A DNA stretch of 64,000 nucleotides, taken from contig NC_083592.1 in NCBI RefSeq assembly GCF_027579695.1, positions 38,380,214 to 38,444,213 of the forward strand, written 5' to 3'. Source of the stretch: Neoarius graeffei. Taxonomy: Eukaryota; Chordata; Actinopteri; Siluriformes; Ariidae. The notes under the pieces are model-generated. The model was not told where the DNA came from. It made no database searches and worked only from the letters and a program-made list of their open reading frames with translations. Position numbers and translations under genes: made by a program. How positions within the stretch are numbered: position 1 is the stretch's first letter; every line of letters begins with the position of its first letter. Shown piece after piece: positions 19,991 through 31,854 of this stretch.

Positions 19991-22116
19991 ATTTTTTATA
20001 TATTTATCAAAGTATTGACTGTTTTTATATCATGTAGTAAATATGGATTTTTGATAGGAAACACTGTTACGTTTCACATCTGTATAGCCATTAAACTCTA
20101 CCAGCATGCTACTGATGTGCAAATCCTCAAACAGTGCTCAGATTTGTGTGTAGAAGTTCGTGCTGAATATTTTTGTCTTGCACTTGTCACTAATGACACG
20201 TGAGCACTTGGTCGAATGATCATGCTTACCCAGACATGAGTGGATCCTTCAAAATCAGTAAGATTGCAACATTGACATTGCCCAAAGACGTTCATCACCC
20301 TCGTTCTCAACCACAGGCCTTCAGAAAATAGATATCTACAGTGGATCAAAATCTATCCAACCAGAAGATTATGGGTTTCAATCCCAGGACTGAGATTTGG
20401 TATTTGACTTGTAAGCAGTGCCCCAAACCTGCATGGATTGGACTCACTTCTGATGATTTTGATAAATGTCTCCCGAGTGAAACCAAATTCTAGGTCATAG
20501 GGCGTGAACAAAAGCAGTGTTGCCAGTCACTGCCTGTGGTTCAGCCTCGGGCTTCTGATTTGTCTTTAATGATGGTATCTGTATGGTCAAGCCTGATCTC
20601 CCCCTCCATTCACACGGCTGAAACCTTAACTAGCCTAAATCAGAGGTTCCAGGCTTGAACACACAGCACACAGGCCCGTTTGATGGGCTTTAAGAGACTA
20701 CAGCCAGGATAAACTCTGAACAGTAAATAGGGCGTCTTTATTTTGCTAATAGACCCTGCTCAGGGTGGTCCAGCTGTAGGGGAGACGCACCAAAGGATTG
20801 GGACACCTCAGTTGGCAAAGGACATTCATGGATCTGGGCTGCGTTGTTACTTGGACACGATGCTGGGAATTACGACCAGCTTTTCTATGTCAAAGAAAGT
20901 TTTACTAGAGTTTGCGATTGCGTAAGAGGGCTTTTTGTCAAGTTGTCACCTTGATGAGGACTTAATATTGACCAGATTGAATGTAGTACCACAGTGCTTT
21001 CATTATTAGCCGGTATTGACCGTATTACACAACAGAGATCCTGTTTAAATGCCAACGAAAGAGAAGCAGAATGCGCTATACTGAAAGCAGTGGATAGAGC
21101 GAATCAATGAGGCTGGAAGAATTGGTCGCCTGCCAAATTTCTCATTACACGTTAATTCCGCTCCCACTTAATGCATCATGGATGGACTACTCGGTTTTAC
21201 ATCAAGTGTTTTAATTGTATCGTACAAGTTTCAGTCTGCACCGTCATGACAGGCTGTGTAATATGAAGGGAAAATGATAGACAATAGTTTGTTGGAAATT
21301 TTGTATTGGATGCAGTACAGCATACCTGCATGATAGATTGAGATTCAGGCAAATGAGAGATGAAGAGTAATAATATTGACACCGTCTTGTAATGACGTGC
21401 GAAAGATGCATATGCTAGAAGAAGGTGAAGGGAAACCCCCATCCCCCTCAAACACTCTTGGGCCTACTGCATCCTTCTGGTGAACTACAACTGATGTACG
21501 GTATATGATAAGGATCCACTGCTTGGAAGACTGATGGAAATGGTCATTTACTGCAAACTGGAGTGGATGCATAGACCTTTTGTAAATGTTCAACTGACCA
21601 GTAAGCTAAATTTGATTGTCGCAAAGGGTCACGGAGGTCCCTAATTCTGTCATGAATGAACATCTTGCGTCGCCTTTTTTTTTTTTTCCATTTTTAATTC
21701 TATAAATGCTTCATTATTTGACAATCTATGGGTTAAATACAAGGATTTCTACAGTACGAGGACATTCAGATAATCTTTTACAAACCAGATAGTGTAGTGA
21801 TAATAATAATTTATCTAGTATTTCCAGTAAAACTTCATTCAGTTCTGTACAGTGATTTATGGTTGATTTTGCTCTTCAGAAGTCTGTGTATGTCGTTGTT
21901 GTGAGGATGAGATGAAAAGAGTGCATCAGAGAGAAATCTTTCTTTTGAGTCTAGTCTAGTGTGAAGAGAAAAGCGTTGACCAGCCAAGCATGTCAAATAC
22001 CATAGAGGGGATTCAGCCTTTGTTTTTTTTTTTTTTGTTTTTTTTAACTTTTTTATTTAATATGTCTTACTGGTGTATGGAGCAGTCGAGCTGAGCAAAC
22101 TGATAATATAATTGCA
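19991..22116. other. No gene seen
   Basis: Intron-like unique sequence. Poly-T runs occur near 21669 and 22023. Frames up to about 84 codons have no recognisable domain. GGGTTTCAATCCCAGGACT near 20370 looks like an old tRNA-like B box. Confidence 0.4.
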
Positions 22117-22765
22117 AATTATTCTATCCATATTCACTGGATATGAGCAATCACACACTCTGATTGGCTACTCTACTACTAGGATATCAGCTCATACTGT
22201 GAGTAAAGAAAAACAAAATGGTGGCACGTGTTGCTGAACCAACCAAGGATGAAATAAAAACTCTACTCGAAAACAAAACCCCAAAAATTATCAAGTAGTT
22301 TAAGGAAACAGAAATAGCTAAAAGAATATATAGCTCCTATTCCACACTCCAGCCCAGTCGGTGGCAGTAACGCATCTTTAAGTTGGTTTGCCAACCGTCA
22401 AAAAAAAAGCCTGAAAGAAAACCTCAAATAAAAAAAAGCAACAAAATATGGAATGAAAGTATTTGATAGGAAGAACATTTTTTTTTCCCCCAAGAATTAT
22501 TGCATTTTTCACAAATTGCAGCCGTTATTTCACTGGTTTGTTTACATTCTAAGTGGAATTTATTTTATTTTATTGGACATTTTGTATAAAGTTTTTATTT
22601 ATCGGATTTGCAAAAAATAAAAATGCTCTATTTCTAAAAATCCAGTGAATGTGGATAGAATAAAAGTTATTGCACTCAATCTTGTCATACATGGCTTATA
22701 GCCAACTCGCCGCTACGCACCTCGTCGGCTATCAGTTCATGTACGACTCGATTTCGTGGAATAAC
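22117..22765 (+). mobile_element. MAERVAEPT element, copy b
   Basis: Starts ATTCTATCCATATTCACTGG, with GTTGCTGAACCAACCAAGGA (encoding VAEPTKD) near 22230. Later it has TATGGAATGAAAGTATTTGA and ends with CCAGTGAATGTGGATAGAAT plus a TCATACATGGCTTATAGCC tail. The frame is broken by stops. It matches copy c, without the SINE that interrupts copy c. Confidence 0.6.
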
Positions 22766-24317
22766 TGTTAAACATCGCTTTACAATATGAGCAAATCATG
22801 AGTATAGTACCTCCTATATTATCGACTGACTTCATTGTTATAACCGTTTGTCAAGTAGTGTGGTTAATTTCTCATCTTTCTTTGATGTTTCAGACTATAC
22901 TTGTCAACGGTTTAACTGTAGTGCCACTGTTTTCCAACCTCTTAAATACATATTGAAAATTGTATGAATATTTGAGCCTTGTGCCAGAACACAGTTCTCA
23001 GATATGATCAGTCAGGTAGTGGCGTTGAAATATGTTTTTAATAAGGGTCTGACTCTGACCGCAGTTCCAGCTGTAATTTAAATTAATTCTGTTAAAGCTT
23101 TACTGCCTTTCAGATTTTAAGTGTAGGTCATAAAAAGAATTTTCCCCGGCACCCAATTATTTTTTTTTTTAGTGGACTGAAAGCTACTGAATTCAAATCA
23201 CAGACTTCCAATTTTATTAGGGATTTTTTTTTTTTTTAAATAGAACAATTAATGAATTTAGGGCCACATGGCCCTAAATTCGCTGCTATTTTTTCCTGCT
23301 TCACCATGATTCAATTCAAGATACTACGTCATGCGTCATATGATGGGATTTCCCTGTTTGCGCAAGGCATTGTGGGATACAAATTTGAAACAGGAGAGAA
23401 AAATGGAGGACGTGAGTGTGCGAATGAAACGTGAAAGACCGACTACAGTAACGGAAAGCAAGAACAAAAGACGTTATGTTGCGAAGGAAAGGAAACGCAG
23501 GACCAAACTAATAAATATCGGCGGTCAGCGAGCACCTCGGTGTGATCAGCTGTTCATTTAGTGACAGAATGATGTAACTGTCAGTGCACGGTCAAGGTAA
23601 GTGTGCGCATGCGCACACGGACTTCCTCTGTCTGCTTGACTGCACGAAGCAAGCGATTTCATGCACGTTATTTGCTAAGGAATCCCCTCAAATGAAAAAA
23701 ACCTCCCAGCCACAGAATTGCCTGCTTTTGTTTGTTTGTTTTATAAAGATATTACAGAAATAAATGTATATCACAAGGACCAAATTTCAGAGGGAACTAA
23801 ATTTCACCGATTTTATGAAATTGAAAGGCCGTCTACTTTTAATGTTTATGTTCGGGTTTAAGGTTGATTATTAATAAACTCATTCCGATAGATTATCAGG
23901 TTGTCTACAAAATCTAAAGCTAATAATAAACGGATTTTAAAATTTGCAAAGAAATACATATAAAAGCTTTTTTTTATGGAGATGTTTATGTAAGGTGCCC
24001 CCAATGCCGGCGCTTTGTAAGTTTTCTGCCATGGGGTTCTCTTCAGTACAGAGGAATATCACTGCTCGAGTTAGTGATAACAGGAACTAACTTTCCATAG
24101 CATGAAATATAACTACTAATGATTAAAAAGCAGAGCTTGTTATTCATGAATAAACGGAAAAATATGCAGTCCCTGTGTTTTTAAAAGCAGTAAAATACTT
24201 CAGAATGTGCATTTGTAGGATAACGCTGGCCCTCATCATACGTCAAATAACAGCACGCCCCATCCTGTTTTTTATTCCTTACATATACCCTCCCCTTTTC
24301 ACTGTCACTCTAGCCGT
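22766..24317. other. No confident gene; small basic frame near 23402
   Basis: Mostly AT-rich unique sequence. At 23403 an ATG opens a 52-codon frame, MEDVSVRMKRERPTTV then KNKRRYVAKERKRRTKL, ending at 23561. It is basic, unsupported by splice signals, and may be a transposon exon. A perfect palindrome GAATTTAGGGCCACATGGCC with its partner lies at about 23254-23281. Confidence 0.35.
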
Positions 24318-24435
24318 TTAAAGGGGAACTGAAGTCATTTTTAAACTTGCTTTATTTCTTAATTAACGTGTTGTTCAATTGCGTTTTCGGTTTTAATGAA
24401 CCTTGTATCGTGACTTGTATTGGCATATTTATAGG

Positions 24436-25085
24436 CTGCCGCTTCTCACCAGAGCTTTATTTTATTTTCTTTTTCTATTTTCATTTTATTGATTTATTTA
24501 TTTTTGTGTGTGTTTGTGTAGTTTGATGTTTGAGTGTTTTGTCCGCCGGTTGTGGTGTAGCTCCGGACCCAGTTTTGAACGTTGGTTTCTCTCCAGGCCT
24601 TGGTTCGCCGTGGGCGATGCCTGTGCTCCCAGCTGTGGACTGCAGTGAGCTCGTTGCTCATTTAACATCGTGGTTGTCCAGCGCTCTGCGCTTTGACGCT
24701 TGGCGTGATGTTCCGAGCGATGTTGCTCGGTGGTGTCGCAGCGGCTGTGCAGGCGGTTTGGGACACACCAGCGCTCTGCGTGGCGGAGCTTCTCTGCTCG
24801 CTTTGTGGATCCATGGCGTGGTGTTCGAGCGATGTGGCTGATGGCGTCGCGGCGGCGGTGCTGGAGATGTGGGACTTGTTTTCATGCGCCTTTTGGTGGG
24901 ACTGTGGCTGCTACACCACGGGAATTACATCCTGACCCCTACTTGGTGGACTTTTTTTATTTTATTTAATTATTATTATTTTTCTTTTCTTTTTTCTTTA
25001 TTTTTTTCCTTGTCTATAATTGTAAAGCGTCCTTGGGTTTTTTGAAAGGCTCTATATAAATCTAACTTTATTATTATTATATTAT
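24436..25085 (+). mobile_element. LINE or SINE 3' end with CTATATAAAT tail
   Basis: The sequence between the two halves of the TTAA element ends TGTAAAGCGTCCTTGGG, GAAAGGCTCTATATAAATC and an ATT-repeat tail, a 3' signature common to L2-like retroposons of fishes. The upstream part is GC-rich and encodes nothing I recognise, though frames of about 100 codons exist. Confidence 0.5.
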
Positions 25086-25301
25086 ATTACACTTATCGGC
25101 CTTTTCGGTTTTTAGCCGTGTTGAATGTAGCTCGTATGGTCCACAGCAGGCGCCGCTTATCCGCGCGATCTTCACGAGACTTGTGCGAGACTTCAAACGT
25201 GAAGTGTCAGCGCCGTCATTTTGAAAACTGTTTACACAGCGGCCAGATCGCCGCCATATTCCAATTTAGATTAATTTCAAGATTTGCCAGCTTCATCAGT
25301 G

Positions 25302-25376
25302 ATGGAGATTATTCCATACGACTTCCAACCAACGTGGAGTAGAGAAGAATTGGAAAGACGACAGGACAAGGACTAG
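25302..25376 (+). pseudogene. Transposon protein N-terminal remnant
   Basis: The frame opens with MEIIPYDFQPTW and continues SREELERRQDKD before a TAG. A PYxFxP motif followed by an acidic-basic (S/T)xEEL helix is common at the start of multi-copy fish proteins linked to mobile elements and to P2X7-tail-like domains. The rest of the protein is missing. Assignment is by memory of motif only. Confidence 0.35.
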
Positions 25377-25921
25377 TCCGTTGCGCTGGTATTTACGTCA
25401 TTACTGTCGCACAATTAAAACGTGCCAGATCAGGCGGCTGGTGGGTTTTCAAAATAATAAATACATGCATGTATTTTTGTGATAAATACATATTATACTG
25501 AGCACATTTCCCATATAATCCTCACTAAGGTTTCGGACAGCACTACAAAATGGCGTCTCCAGTATATACAGTAGCGCCCTATATAGTGAGTAGGGAGCGA
25601 TTTTGGACACGGAAAACTTCCGGCTTGATTACGTTAGAATTCGAAGGAGGGCGCGCGTGCCTTTTGGCAACGTTGGCAAATGTTGGTCACTTTGATTTCC
25701 GCTGTACATTTTACTTCCGTCCTATGATGTCTCGCACAGGTCTCAACGAATCTCGTTTACGGCCATTGCTTTGACATACGGACTGATATATTGCATAGCA
25801 TATTTCAAATGCTCATAACTTGCTATAGCAGTGATAAAATAGCTGTCAGAAATGCATTCGTACATTTTATAAAATGAGAAATAGAATTTTGGTGATAAAT
25901 TTGCCTTCAGTTCTCCTTTAA

Positions 25922-27228
25922 TGCAGGTTCTCCAAATTTGCATGCACTCTTAACCACAGCCACAAGGCAACTAAATGCTTCGGAACAACACCCTTGTTTT
26001 ATAATCATCAGGTAGTTTGTTCCAAGCACGGGCTGTTTAGGTGTAAACTGACAGCCTAATCAAAAGGCCCAGACGCAGGCTATTGTGCCCAGCTCCAGTC
26101 TACTGTGATTAATGAAGAGCTTGGTCACAAAGGGATTGCTGTGAGCTTAGACACAGGAAACCGTGTATGAGTTTTTGTGTGTCAGTACATGATGTGCGTC
26201 CCTTTCCTGCATATAAAATCACTAACACTCCTCGGTCAATAAATTGTTAGTGGTTTTTTTTTTTTGAGTCGCACATCCTGTCATGCAGTCAATAGTCCGA
26301 GTGTATCCTAGGACACGGCACTGAGCATTTCAGGATCAATGTGTTTACTGCTCCGAGTTACATAAATAAAAACGTTGTCGCGTATTTGTAGATTTATTTT
26401 GTGAGATGTCTGAAATTGATGCCGTATGTGGTTTCTGCAGACTGCTTTATGACATGACCATCTAGCGCCCGGTCACAGTCTCAAGAGTCATGAAGACAAC
26501 GTGTCACCCGTCAGGTTTATAGCATATTCACACCTTGTCGAGCCTGAGCAGTGGAAAATGAGCGCATGCCCTCGGGATGGGACAGCAAGTGATTAATCAC
26601 GTTTGTGACCACAACCGCAATTGATAGCTCAAATCCAAGTGATGCAGTGGCCCGACCACAGAGTACGGAGCTAACATATTGATTTATTAATATTCAGTAA
26701 CAGTTCTGTGTCTCATATGAGAGGCTGATTGCAGTGGTAACGCTGTTGCTAAGCTACAGTGGGAGTGATATAAAGTCGCAGGAATTCACACTCCTAATAC
26801 AGAGCACGCTTTAGCTTATTAAGAGACCATTTGTGGGTTTAATTCTCATTTAGGTTGCAAAAATGCCTCTTGAAGATTATTAGCTTTGTTGTGTGTGTGT
26901 GTGAGATAAGAATGGCTAAAGTAGTAGTTTACTAGTTTATCCAGTATAGTATAGCAATTGTAATATCCACTATGATAGTGTTTTGGGACACTTTTTTTTG
27001 GGGGGGGGGGCAATAAACTGTGTTGGACAAAATCCATACACAACACGATGTGTCAGAGTGAACGTAGAATGATGAAAAAAAGAGGAAATTGCTTGGAAAG
27101 GCTTGTGAAGATATCAGTTGATGCAGAGGAGCTCTGCAAAAACATCTGAGTGCATTAGTGAGAGTCATCATTCAGAAAACGCCTAAATATAACTTCTTTC
27201 TTTTTCTCCTCAAATAATACAAGAGAGG
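25922..27228. other. No gene seen
   Basis: Intron-like. Contains a (GT)n run near 26890-26902 and a T-run then G-run at 26991-27010 that would be prone to sequencing error. No conserved frame. Confidence 0.4.
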
Positions 27229-27440
27229 GCGGCACAGTGGTGTAGCGGTTACCACTGTCACCTCACAGCAAGAAGGTCCTGGGTTCGAGCCCAGCGGCCG
27301 GCGAGGGCCTTTCTGTGTGGAGTTTGCATGTTCTCCCCGTGTCCGCGTGGGTTTCCTCCGGGTGCTCCGGTTTCCCCTACAGTCCAAAGACATGCAGGTT
27401 AGGTTAACTGGTGACTCTAAATTGACCGTAGGTGTGAATG

Positions 27441-27862
27441 AGTGTGTGTGTGTGTTGATCCTGGGATTGAGATGCTGGCCTCTTCTGCCTCTCGGACCTG
27501 CTTGATCCATCCTGGTGCCCTGTGTCTGGTCGGAGTTTTATCGCTCCGCTCCTGTGAAGGACGGCCCCATGAGGACAGTTGAGGGTTATACAGGTTAAAA
27601 CTGTTAATATTATAGTCAGGCTGTCTGTTGTTGCCCAAATGAGGATGGGTTCGCTTTTGAGTCTGGTTCCTCTCGAGATTTCTTCCTCATGTCGTCTGAG
27701 GGAGTTTTTCCTTGCCACCGTCGCCACAGGCTTGCTCATTGGGGATAGATTAGGGATAAAATTAGCTCATGTTTTAAGTCGTTCAAATTCTGTAAAGCTG
27801 CTTTGCGACAATGTTTATTGTTAAAAGCGCTATACAAATAAACTTGATTTGATTTGAATGGT
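27441..27862 (+). mobile_element. Fish retroposon with CTATACAAATAAA tail
   Basis: Contains GATCCATCCTGGTGCCCTG, TCTGGTTCCTCTCGAGATTT, GAGGGAGTTTTTCCTTGCC, CTGTAAAGCTGCTTTGCGAC and the tail GCGCTATACAAATAAACTTG. A second, longer copy lies on the minus strand at 31155-32970. Its class is uncertain; the tail suggests LINE-dependent retroposition. Confidence 0.65.
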
Positions 27863-28109
27863 TTGTTGTCTCAGTGTCAACCCTGTGATGATCTGGTGAC
27901 TTGTCCAGGGTGTACCCCGCCTCTCACCCATAGTCAGCTGGGATTAAGGTATTAGGCAGAGACCCGTCCACCCGTAAATTTGACGGGCAATTGCCGATTT
28001 CAACGGGCAAGTATACACACAGACGGATACTGAAACGGACGATAATGCCGAAAATTTTCGCACATGAATACTCCCACATGTCATCCGATAAATCCAGTTA
28101 TGTTCCGCC

Positions 28110-28470
28110 CACACACGGACTGGCCATCGGGAGTAGCGGGAGTTTTCCCGGTGGGCTGGTGGTTCAGCGTGGGCCGGCGGAGAAAAAAAAAAAAAAAACA
28201 GTTGCGCGCTGGCCTTTAATATGATAAGCAATGTTAACAGTTTCTTTAACAAACTGTTAACATTGCTTATTACAGTTGCGCGCTGGCCTTTAATATGATA
28301 AGCAATGTTAACAGTTTGTTAAAGAAACTGTTAACATTGCTTATCATATTAAAGGCCAGCGCGCAACTGTTTTTTTTTTTTTTTTTTTTTTTTTTTTCTC
28401 CGCTGGCCCACACTGAACCACCGGCCCACTGGGAAAACTCCCGCTACTCCCGATGGCCAGTCCGTGTGTG
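28110..28470. mobile_element. Perfectly folding foldback element
   Basis: Near-perfect palindrome whose arms start CACACACGGACTGGCCATCG. A poly-A tract near 28182-28198 faces a poly-T tract near 28371-28397. The centre has repeated AAACTGTTAACATTGCTTAT blocks in both orientations. The 8-base GTTCCGCC lies on both sides (28102-28109 and 28471-28478) as a target duplication. Confidence 0.8.
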
Positions 28471-28717
28471 GTTCCGCCATCATTTACAAATCGTAAGAAA
28501 CACAGTTTAATACGAAAAATACTGAAAACTTGAAATGAAAAATCAGAATATTTCATCGTTTCCGCCATTTTGGCCCGCACTGAATCTTGTAACATGCGGA
28601 CTGAATAAATCGCGAATTCTGATTGGTCGAAAATTGCCAAACACCCTGCGTTGTAGTTTCCTCTTTCTTGGCGGGAGAACCGCATTTTTTTTTGCTGACT
28701 CACTCTTCTGGATCAAG

Positions 28718-28789
28718 ATGAATCCCAACAAACGCCCCAAATTGAATGTGACAAAAACTGATTCGTTTTTCCACAAAAAGACAGAAAAG
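28718..28789 (+). CDS. Candidate first exon of a hAT-like transposase
   Basis: ATG 28718 opens 24 codons, MNPNKRPKLNVTKTDSFF then HKKTEK, ending exactly at a donor AAAG/GTATGT in phase 0. A short basic stretch followed by a (S/D)SFFxK motif is common at the start of multi-exon hAT and ZMYM-like transposases. No downstream exon was found within the element, so any protein would be truncated. Confidence 0.4.
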
Positions 28790-29282
28790 GTATGTGTGAT
28801 ACATTGATTAACAAGGGGGGTTCATTGGGGTATGGTAAAATAGAATACTGTTGTTTTTTTTTTTTTTATTAAATACTGTAACTAGATCAAAAGATTATAT
28901 ACAATTCATTGTTGTTTATTTTCTTTTCACTTTTGTTACCAAATCAAACACCATACATACATCTGATACATTCAGGAGTGAAACTGAAAAAAATACAAAG
29001 TAAAAATATGCAATATTTCTGATCAAAAATTACACGCCATTTCACCCTGAAAATGTCCTAGAATGCAGGAAATGAAGTCTAAATTTCAAAAATTTTCTGG
29101 GGGGGCATGCCCCCAGACCCCCCTAGAGGGACTTCGCGCCTGCGGCGCTCGTCTTCGCACCTGCGGCGCTTATCAGGATTATATAAAATATTATTTTTGA
29201 CTGGTAAATTTCTTTTTCTGCCTAATACCCTAGCTGGGATAGGCTCCGGCTTGCCCGTGACCCTGCACAGGATAAGCAGTTA

Positions 29283-29799
29283 AGGGCTCTGCATGCTCTT
29301 GCGACAAGGCTTTCGCAGATAGCTTTTCGCAGACAGTTGTAATTTATCGTTGAGCGGGGAGTAATAGGCGTGCGTGATGTTATTCACCGCCACAACGCAA
29401 GGGGGCGCGAAGTCACGAGGAGTAGTTGGTGGGTGTGGTTAGTGGAGTGTTTATCCTCCGGTTACTTATAATGACTAGAACTGGAGTCGTATAGATGTAT
29501 GTACTTCCTCACTTCCTCGATCAACCGCTCTTCGTGCTGCTCCATCTTCGCTCGTGTTTTTAAAAATGCCGGTCGTGAAAACAAAACAAACCGGGAAAGT
29601 AGGGAAGCGGAAGTGCGTGTACAGCGGATGTAGAGTGGACCAATCGGAGCCCTCTTGTCTGCGACGCTGTCTGCGAGGCTTCTGCGGTGGTCACAATTTT
29701 TGGGAGGTGCGCGCAGAGCGTCTGCGAAGGTGGGGGGGCTACGCAGACGCTGTCTGCGACGCCATCTGCGAGGACTGGGTTGTCAGCATAAATTGGCCT
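29283..29799 (+). mobile_element. 517-base Harbinger-like element, copy 1, with open frame
   Basis: Begins AGGGCTCTGCATGCTCTTGC and ends AATTGGCCT, with TTA on both sides (29280-29282, 29800-29802). Copies occur at 39892-40400 and 50609-51133. TCTGCGA and TCGCAGA motifs cluster near both ends. ATG 29566 opens a frame with VVKT(K/N)QTGKVGKRKC, then YSGCRVDQSEPSCLRRCLRG and WEVRAERLRRWGGYAD. It stays open in all three copies. I do not recognise the peptide. Confidence 0.75.
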
Positions 29800-29954
29800 T
29801 TATGGATAATGGATGGATGAATAATACAAGACATGAGCCAACAAACATCTGAATCTGGAATAATCTGCGCATCTGAATATACCCTTCCCTTCCCCTATCT
29901 CATGTGCTCTGTTTCTGTCAAGGTTAATGGTAGAATGTTTTGAGATCAATAAAA

Positions 29955-30375
29955 AGGTGAAATAAGGTGTTGGGCCACCACAAGCCACCTAAACCGCTTC
30001 AGTGCACCTTGGCTTTGTATCTCTGGATCTGTAACGGAGGGATCAACAGCTGCCTTCCAAAAAAAAAAAATCACCTTGGTTGGTGTTTTGATGGTGAAGA
30101 AGCAGTTGAATACCTCGGTCCATGGGTTCAGAGCTGGTGACTGAAGACCATGGCATATGATTTTACTTCATTTTTATACTCAAATGAATAATTCAGTAAT
30201 CCCTTGTGCCCTGCTGCTGGGGGTGCGGTCATCCTGAAAGAGACGAGTCTCATCAGGATAGAAGTGTTTTCATCATAGGCTCATCAAAGATGATCAGTCC
30301 GAATAGCCTTATTTATTTGCAAGAACTTATCCCTCTAAGTGGACAAGTTAATTTGTCACACATCTGTATATTGTG
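29955..30375 (-). pseudogene. Decayed Tc1/mariner transposase region
   Basis: The plus-strand sequence runs GGTGTTGGGCCACCACAAGC, TTGGTGTTTTGATGGTG, AGAGCTGGTGACTGAAGACC, GGTGCGGTCATCCTGAAAGA and CATCAGGATAGAAGTG. This matches the order of blocks in a common fish Tc1-like transposase gene read on the minus strand. Gaps and stops leave no continuous frame. Confidence 0.6.
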
Positions 30376-31154
30376 TACACACACGGATGGTAATTTTTTT
30401 TTTTTAAAGGTATTCTAAAAGAAATTCTCTCTTCGAAATTGCTTGTGAAACTTTTTTCCCTAGTAGACTGTGTGATTTATTAAAAGCTACGTGATCTAAT
30501 CATCTGTGGTCATGTTTTGACAGCAAGCATGCAGGCCACCTCGAAACCAGGCCAATGTCAGTTTCAGTCGTTGCCCTTTAAAGGCACCTTTGTGGCTCCG
30601 CCCCTCGTCTGTCTCTCTCTAACCAGCCTTCTCACCCCATCTTTTTGCAATCGGTTCAGCACATGCATCTGTGGCTCATCCCTGATTAGCCTTGCTCTCC
30701 CTGGCTCACTTCGTGCTGATTGAAACGGCTGAGCACGAGACACGCACACTGCCTCCAAGCTCATTTAAGAGCACAAAGCATCTGCCAATGCTAATTTTGT
30801 AATTAGTTTCACCAGGTTGATGAGGTTACAAGCGAGAGCTTGTGCTGTATGGGGAGATTCATTTTATTTATTTATTTATTTATTTTTGGTGCATGGCTGA
30901 CTCGTTGCCTTTTCACATAATGTGCCCTTTGTGGCCTTAAATTCTCAGGAAAGGAGCAAATTACATTCCACTGCCATGTTGAAGGCCTCTTTCTTAGCAA
31001 TCGCAGGAAAAAAAAAAAGCACAGCTCCTTGTGTCTGCTGCATCTTTTATCTTGCTACTATAGCCCAATGGTCAGTAAGCAGCCCAATACCAATGTTCAG
31101 AATATACCCTTCTAAGCCATACGCAGTCTGACGACATTAGTATAATTACTGAAC
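30376..31154. other. No gene seen
   Basis: Intron-like sequence with a (TTTA)n run at 30860-30884. No recognised exon, RNA gene or element terminus. Confidence 0.4.
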
Positions 31155-31854
31155 TTTGGTCAAGTTTATTTGTATAGCGCTTTAAACAACAGACGTCCCA
31201 AAGCAGCTTTACAGAAAATCAAAGACTTCAAACATGAGCTAATTTTATCCCTAATTTATCCCCAATGAGTAAGCCTGTGGCGACGGTGGCAAGGAAAAAC
31301 TCCTTCAGACGACACGAGGAAGAAACCTCGAGAGGAACCAGACTCCAAAGGGAACCCATCCTCATCTGGGTGATAACAGATAGCGTGTTGATAGATAATT
31401 TGCTTCTATAACTGTGTCCTGTATAGTCACAAAGTATAACAAGTGTTGCCAGGCAAAACCAACCTCGCCCGGCAGCATTTATTTTATACGTGTATGTTGA
31501 TGATGGTAATATTTCTCAATCATCAGCTATCAGGTTATAGTCCTATGAAAATCCATGACCTTGAGTTTGACATTTCACTGTCAGGTCAAAGGTCATGGTG
31601 CCAAATGAAAGCCCATATGGCACTTTCTATAAGTTGATAATGGTGAATATCTGTCTACCATCAACCTTTTTTCAAGTCACAGCCCTCTGAAAATCCGTGA
31701 CCTTGAGTTTGACCTTTCAAGGTCAAAGATCATGGTGCCAAATGAAAGGCCATATGGGAGTTCCTATATGCTCATAATAATAAACATTTGTCTATCAGCA
31801 ACCGTTTTTGAGTTATAATGGAAAATGTTATTTTGACCGAAAGGTTGATCTTGA

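Larger units (their letters stand above)
24322..25917 (+). mobile_element. TTAA-target DNA transposon, copy 3, longer form
   Basis: Same termini as the copies at 1081 and 2535: AGGGGAACTGAAGTC and GCCTTCAGTTCTCCT, with TTAA at 24318-24321 and 25918-25921. It differs in two internal segments. One is an inserted retroposon (about 24436-25085). The other (about 25225-25612) replaces the middle of the short copies and contains a coding remnant at 25302-25376. It may therefore be closer to the parent element. Confidence 0.75.
27945..29232 (+). mobile_element. hAT-like DNA transposon inserted in a SINE
   Basis: Ends TAAGGTATTAGGCAG and CTGCCTAATACCCTA are inverted repeats. GCTGGGAT, part of the SINE body, is duplicated at 27937-27944 and 29233-29240. 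Eight-base duplications are typical of hAT elements. The interior holds a nested foldback element (28110-28470) and a candidate first transposase exon (28718-28789). Confidence 0.8.
27229..29300 (+). mobile_element. Type A SINE split by two insertions
   Basis: The SINE head and body run from GGCGGCACAGTGGTG to GACCGTAGGTGTGAATG (about 27440). They resume at GGTTTGTTGTCTCAGTGTC (27860-27944) and again at AGGCTCCGGCTTGCCC (29241-29282), with the GGATGG tail displaced by a further element to about 29803. A retroposon (27441-27862), a hAT-like element (27945-29232) and a 517-base element (29283-29799) account for the gaps. Confidence 0.85.

Noticed and set aside
24530..24969. Protein gene in the GC-rich part of the retroposon
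   Set aside because: Several overlapping frames of similar length on both strands, no domain, and a retroposon tail directly downstream.
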